Shown in pieces: positions 41,623 to 44,346 of a DNA stretch of 44,346 nucleotides (positions are counted from its first letter, which is position 1; every line of letters starts with the position of its first letter). The notes below the pieces were generated by a model, which had not been told where the DNA came from, made no database searches, and saw only the letters and a program-made list of their open reading frames with translations. The position numbers and the translations under genes are program-made. Origin of the DNA: Bacteroidales bacterium (GTDB taxonomy: Bacteria > Bacteroidota > Bacteroidia > Bacteroidales > UBA932); the NCBI GenBank assembly GCA_017546125.1, contig JAFYXO010000013.1, forward strand, positions 97,647 through 141,992, given 5' to 3'.

Positions 41623-43065
41623 ATGGCAAATTATTACGACGAAAGTACCATTTGCGCTCAGGCAAGCGGATCCGGGGCCGGTGCAGTGACCGTACTGAGG
41701 CTCTCGGGGCCACGCTCCGTGGAGATATTGGACGGAGTCTTCACCCCTGCCGGGAAAAAACCGTTGCGCGAGAGCGAAAACTATAAAATGCGTTTTGGGG
41801 TGATCCGCCGCGGCGAAGAGGTTATCGATGAGGTGATGGCGGTGGTATTCAGGGCTCCCCACTCATATACAGGGGAAGAATCGGCAGAGATATACTGCCA
41901 CGGGAGCGAATATATTGCCCAAGAGATACTTAAACTTCTGATGGAGAAAGGGGCAAGACTTGCAGAGGGGGGAGAATTCACCAAAAGGGCTTTTTTGAAC
42001 GGAAAACTTGACCTGGCTCAGGCAGAGGCGGTGGCAGACCTAATCGCTTCGCAGACAAAAGCGGCCCACGATGTGGCAATGGCGCAGATGAAGGGTGGCT
42101 TCTCACAGGAACTCTCGAGGATGAGGGGTGACTTGGTGGAGATCGTCTCATTGATGGAGCTTGAGCTTGACTTCAGTGAGGAGGATGTTGAATTTGCAGA
42201 CAGAGTGCGTCTGAAAGAGCTTTTGGAGGCGGTTTGTGCTCATCTGGACAAGCTTATAGACTCATTTGCCATGGGCAATGTGATAAAGAACGGTGTCCCT
42301 GTAGCAATCGTCGGGGCTACCAATACCGGTAAAAGTACCCTGCTTAATGCGTTGCTTGGTGAGGAGAAAGCCATCGTGTCGGATATTGCCGGAACAACAC
42401 GTGACGTCATCGAAGATACTATCAATATCAACGGAGTAACATTCAGATTTATCGATACAGCGGGTATCCGCAATACCACAGAGACCATCGAGATGATCGG
42501 TATCGAGAGAACCTGGTGGAAAATGGCTCAGGCATCTGTCGTGATGCTTATGCTTGATGTGGAGAGACCTGAAGGGTTTGAGCAGAATATATCGAACTTG
42601 AGTCAGAGAGTATCTTCGGCAGTGGCAGAAAATGGTATAGAGAAACAGGTGGTAATCCTCCTTAATAAGGCCGACTTGGTGAGTCAGGAGGAGCGTGACC
42701 GACATTTGGCACACGTAGCAGAGTACGCCCGTAAATATAACCTCTCCCCTGCCCGTATTTTCCCTATTTCGGCCAAATGCCGTATGGGTGTGGACGAAGT
42801 GGTGTCTTATTTAGCTTTATCGCGTAAAACCCTTAAAACAGACCAAAACAGCACTCTTGTGACCAATCTTCGTCACCTGGAGGCGCTCCGCTCAGCACGC
42901 GAAGCCCTCGCCCGTGTATGGGACGGCCTTTCGGACTCCATCCCTACCGACCTTGTCGCACAGGATATCCGCGAAGCTATCTACCACATAGGCACCATCA
43001 CCGGCGAAGTGAGCACCGACGAAGTATTGGGTGTGATATTTGGGAGGTTTTGCATCGGCAAATAG
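41623..43065 (+). CDS. mnmE: tRNA uridine-5-carboxymethylaminomethyl modification GTPase
   Basis: MnmE works with MnmG to build the cmnm5 group on wobble uridines. This 480-residue protein has the N-terminal tetrahydrofolate-binding domain (STICAQASGSGAGAVTVLRLSG), a helical domain and an inserted G domain with VGATNTGKSTLLN (G1), DIAGTTRDV (G2), DTAGIR (G3) and NKAD (G4). It ends in the universal FCIGK with the catalytic Cys477. The reading frame is intact to its stop. The 3' end coincides with a known integration site for genomic islands in other bacteria, and an integrase gene lies 1.2 kb downstream. Confidence 0.96.
   Translation: MANYYDESTICAQASGSGAGAVTVLRLSGPRSVEILDGVFTPAGKKPLRESENYKMRFGVIRRGEEVIDEVMAVVFRAPHSYTGEESAEIYCHGSEYIAQEILKLLMEKGARLAEGGEFTKRAFLNGKLDLAQAEAVADLIASQTKAAHDVAMAQMKGGFSQELSRMRGDLVEIVSLMELELDFSEEDVEFADRVRLKELLEAVCAHLDKLIDSFAMGNVIKNGVPVAIVGATNTGKSTLLNALLGEEKAIVSDIAGTTRDVIEDTININGVTFRFIDTAGIRNTTETIEMIGIERTWWKMAQASVVMLMLDVERPEGFEQNISNLSQRVSSAVAENGIEKQVVILLNKADLVSQEERDRHLAHVAEYARKYNLSPARIFPISAKCRMGVDEVVSYLALSRKTLKTDQNSTLVTNLRHLEALRSAREALARVWDGLSDSIPTDLVAQDIREAIYHIGTITGEVSTDEVLGVIFGRFCIGK
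43048..43065 (+). other. Candidate attachment site at the mnmE 3' end
   Basis: The last 18 bp of mnmE, encoding FCIGK and the stop, correspond to the segment used as attB by SGI1-type islands. Here a recombinase-linked gene pair starts just beyond, so this may be one end (attL or attR) of an integrated element. The far end would lie outside the window. Position-based inference only. Confidence 0.3.
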
Positions 43066-43183
43066 CCCGATATCAATATAGATAGTAAAGTATTAGAATA
43101 TCATTAGATACCAATGCCTTAAGCTTCGGAATGAAGTTTAACCATTTATGATATTTTAATGCATTTCTACACTTATTTGCCAT

Positions 43184-43220
43184 AATTTGTACCGCATTTG
43201 TAACATCTGTGGTACAAATT
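43184..43220. repeat. Spaced 10-bp inverted repeat
   Basis: AATTTGTACC (43184-43193) and GGTACAAATT (43211-43220) are perfect inverted copies with a 17-nt spacer. There is no T-run of terminator length directly after. It could be a recombinase or regulator binding site upstream of the HTH/integrase genes, or the end of the mnmE transcript. Confidence 0.5.
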
Positions 43221-43260
43221 TTTGCGTTTATATTACATGTAGCTCAAGAACTCTACACAT

Positions 43261-43320
43261 TGAACAACGTTGAACAATCTTGAACAATCTTGAACAATCT
43301 TGAACAAACATGAACAACCA
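43261..43320 (+). repeat. Six tandem 10-bp repeats (TGAACAAnnn)
   Basis: Six consecutive units of exactly 10 bp start with TGAACAA; three are identical (TGAACAATCT). The period is about one DNA turn, so a protein binding each unit would line up on one face. They end 30 nt before the HTH gene and are probably its operator, an iteron-type array or recombinase arm sites. Confidence 0.7.
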
Positions 43321-43350
43321 TAAGTGTGAATGCTGCTTAAGTAACTCATT

Positions 43351-44262
43351 ATGCAGCCAAGAAACAGAACCTACAGGAAAATCTGCCAATATTGTGGCAA
43401 AGAATTCCTCGCCTGTCAGGCACGCACAGCCTACTGCTCAGAGCGCTGTGCAAAGTTAGCAGTTAAGCTAAAGTACAAGAACGAAAGACTCAAACGTGAG
43501 AGCGCAGAGGTAAGAGAATTTGAAAGACTTGCACTACTTGACAAGAACTATCTAACATTGTCAGATGCTGCCAAGCTGATGCAAATATCTCGTAACACTC
43601 TCTACAAGATTATTCAACTTTACAGCATCCAATTGCAGCGATTCACAGACAGAACGGTCCGTATTGCCCGAGCTGACCTTGAAAAAGCTGGGCTCTCTAA
43701 CTTTAATTACATCAAATCTACAGTACAGGACAAGGATGATGTTCTCACCAATCGTATGACAAGAGAGCAAGTGATGGAGAAATACGGAGTCACGCACAGT
43801 TGGTTCTACTCTACAATTAAGAAGCATAACCTTAGTGTAATTCATCTCGGCAGCAAAGCCTTCTACGACAAAGAAGAAATGGAGAGGCTCTTCAAAGACC
43901 AGAACTACTCAAACGTGGATGAATGGTACACATTCGACCAGCTACGTCAGGAAACAGGTATGAGAACTGAATCCATCTGTGATTTTTGCAAGACGTACAA
44001 GATTCCACGAACGAGGAAGAACGGCATAGTCTACGTATCAAGAAAGCATTGGGATGAGAGCCGAGGAGCTAACATAGATCCTAAGATATACATGACTGTA
44101 AAGGAGATAACAGAAACATATAAACTCTCTCGTAATCACCTATTTATTATTTTAAGAGATAATGGTGTTGAACGCATAAAAAGAGGTATATTTGTATACT
44201 TCAAGAGAGAAGAGATAGCCAAAGTATTGAAGTATAGAGAAGAAAAATTGAAGCAGCTATGA
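43351..44262 (+). CDS. Multi-HTH, zinc-ribbon DNA-binding protein of a mobile element
   Basis: This 303-residue protein begins with a short zinc-ribbon-like segment (CQYCGKEFLACQARTAYCSERC, about residues 13-34). It then has up to four excisionase/MerR-like helix-turn-helix units: around LTLSDAAKLMQISRNTLYKI (about 72-91), MTREQVMEKYGVTHSWFYS (about 136-154), the YTFDQLRQETGMRTESIC region (about 194-211), and MTVKEITETYKLSRNHLF (about 249-266). Its stop overlaps the integrase start as ATGA. It may act as a directionality factor or regulator of the integrase. The 10-bp tandem repeats lie directly upstream. Confidence 0.8.
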   Translation: MQPRNRTYRKICQYCGKEFLACQARTAYCSERCAKLAVKLKYKNERLKRESAEVREFERLALLDKNYLTLSDAAKLMQISRNTLYKIIQLYSIQLQRFTDRTVRIARADLEKAGLSNFNYIKSTVQDKDDVLTNRMTREQVMEKYGVTHSWFYSTIKKHNLSVIHLGSKAFYDKEEMERLFKDQNYSNVDEWYTFDQLRQETGMRTESICDFCKTYKIPRTRKNGIVYVSRKHWDESRGANIDPKIYMTVKEITETYKLSRNHLFIILRDNGVERIKRGIFVYFKREEIAKVLKYREEKLKQL

Positions 44263-44346
44263 AAGCAGTAAAAGTAACACTACGCAAACGAGAATACCCA
44301 AGTGGTAAAATTGCCTTGTACCTTGATTTCTATCCAGCAATCAGAA
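44259..44346 (+). CDS. Site-specific integrase (tyrosine recombinase), N-terminal fragment
   Basis: Only 29 codons are inside the window. The start (MKAVKVTLRKREYPSGKIAL, then YLDFYPAI) has the pattern of the arm-DNA-binding N-terminus of Bacteroidetes tyrosine recombinases: a short beta strand, a K-x-x-x-x-G-x-x turn and a second strand. It overlaps the HTH gene by 4 nt. The catalytic domain is beyond the edge, so the class is inferred from the N-terminus and neighbour. Confidence 0.6.
   Translation, partial: MKAVKVTLRKREYPSGKIALYLDFYPAIR

Noticed and set aside
43261-43320. CRISPR array
   Set aside because: The units are 10 bp and contiguous without unique spacers, and no cas genes are near.

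Overview
The window looks like a chromosomal segment from an anaerobic, protein- and amino-acid-fermenting member of the Bacteroidales. The pointers are: promoters of the Bacteroidetes type (TTTG, about 19 nt, TAnnTTTG); many lipoprotein and TonB-dependent outer-membrane genes; Bacteroidetes-style versions of QueA and the PlsC-like acyltransferase; KdsA (Gram-negative lipopolysaccharide); and a complete lysine-to-butyrate operon of the kind known from Porphyromonas and Fusobacterium. I cannot assign a genus from sequence alone.

Layout. 1-1.8 kb: an ECF sigma factor, a membrane-anchored probable anti-sigma protein and an exported head-GIN (DUF2807) beta-repeat protein. 1.85-2.96 kb: an M19 dipeptidase with a near-perfect promoter and a terminator. 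3.1-7.7 kb: an AT-rich three-gene block (C10 streptopain-like lipoprotein protease, DUF4249 lipoprotein, TonB-dependent receptor) that reads as a peptide-capture module, probably acquired by transfer. 7.7-11.7 kb, minus strand: an XRE regulator, pyrD, cinA and a beta-lactamase-fold lipoprotein. A roughly 500-bp spacer holds repeated TTTGTWWACAAA sites between the regulator and queA. 12.2-16.2 kb: queA, a membrane M28 peptidase and an acyltransferase.

16.4-31.8 kb is the core of the window: sixteen tightly packed genes, atoD-kal-kce-kdd1-kdd2-kamA-kamB-kamC-kamD-kamE-atoA-crt-hbd-bcd-etfB-etfA, with terminators on both sides. KamA and KamDE move the two amino groups of lysine. Kdd oxidises 3,5-diaminohexanoate. 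Kce and Kal cleave and deaminate the product to acetoacetate and crotonyl-CoA. AtoDA, Crt, Hbd and Bcd-EtfAB then carry the carbon to butyrate. Two different kdd genes lie in tandem, and their nucleotide-binding sites differ at the position that usually decides NAD versus NADP. kamB and kamC encode the two NTPase-like proteins linked to aminomutase reactivation.

31.9-36 kb: a long 22-bp-arm hairpin element, a flavodoxin/ferredoxin-like protein, a GtrA protein, an unknown protein, an agmatine-deiminase-family protein, and then a roughly 1-kb stretch with no recognisable gene. This stretch contains an unusual chain of stem-loops (35.17-35.56 kb) and ends in a tRNA-Ala(GGC) with its own terminator. 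36-40 kb, minus strand: a GH9 glycosidase, rarA and kdsA. 40.1-43.1 kb: rlmD and mnmE. Just after the 3' end of mnmE, a mobile element appears to begin: 10-bp tandem repeats, a multi-HTH zinc-ribbon protein and the first codons of a tyrosine-recombinase-like integrase that runs off the window. The mnmE 3' end is a known integration site for other genomic islands.
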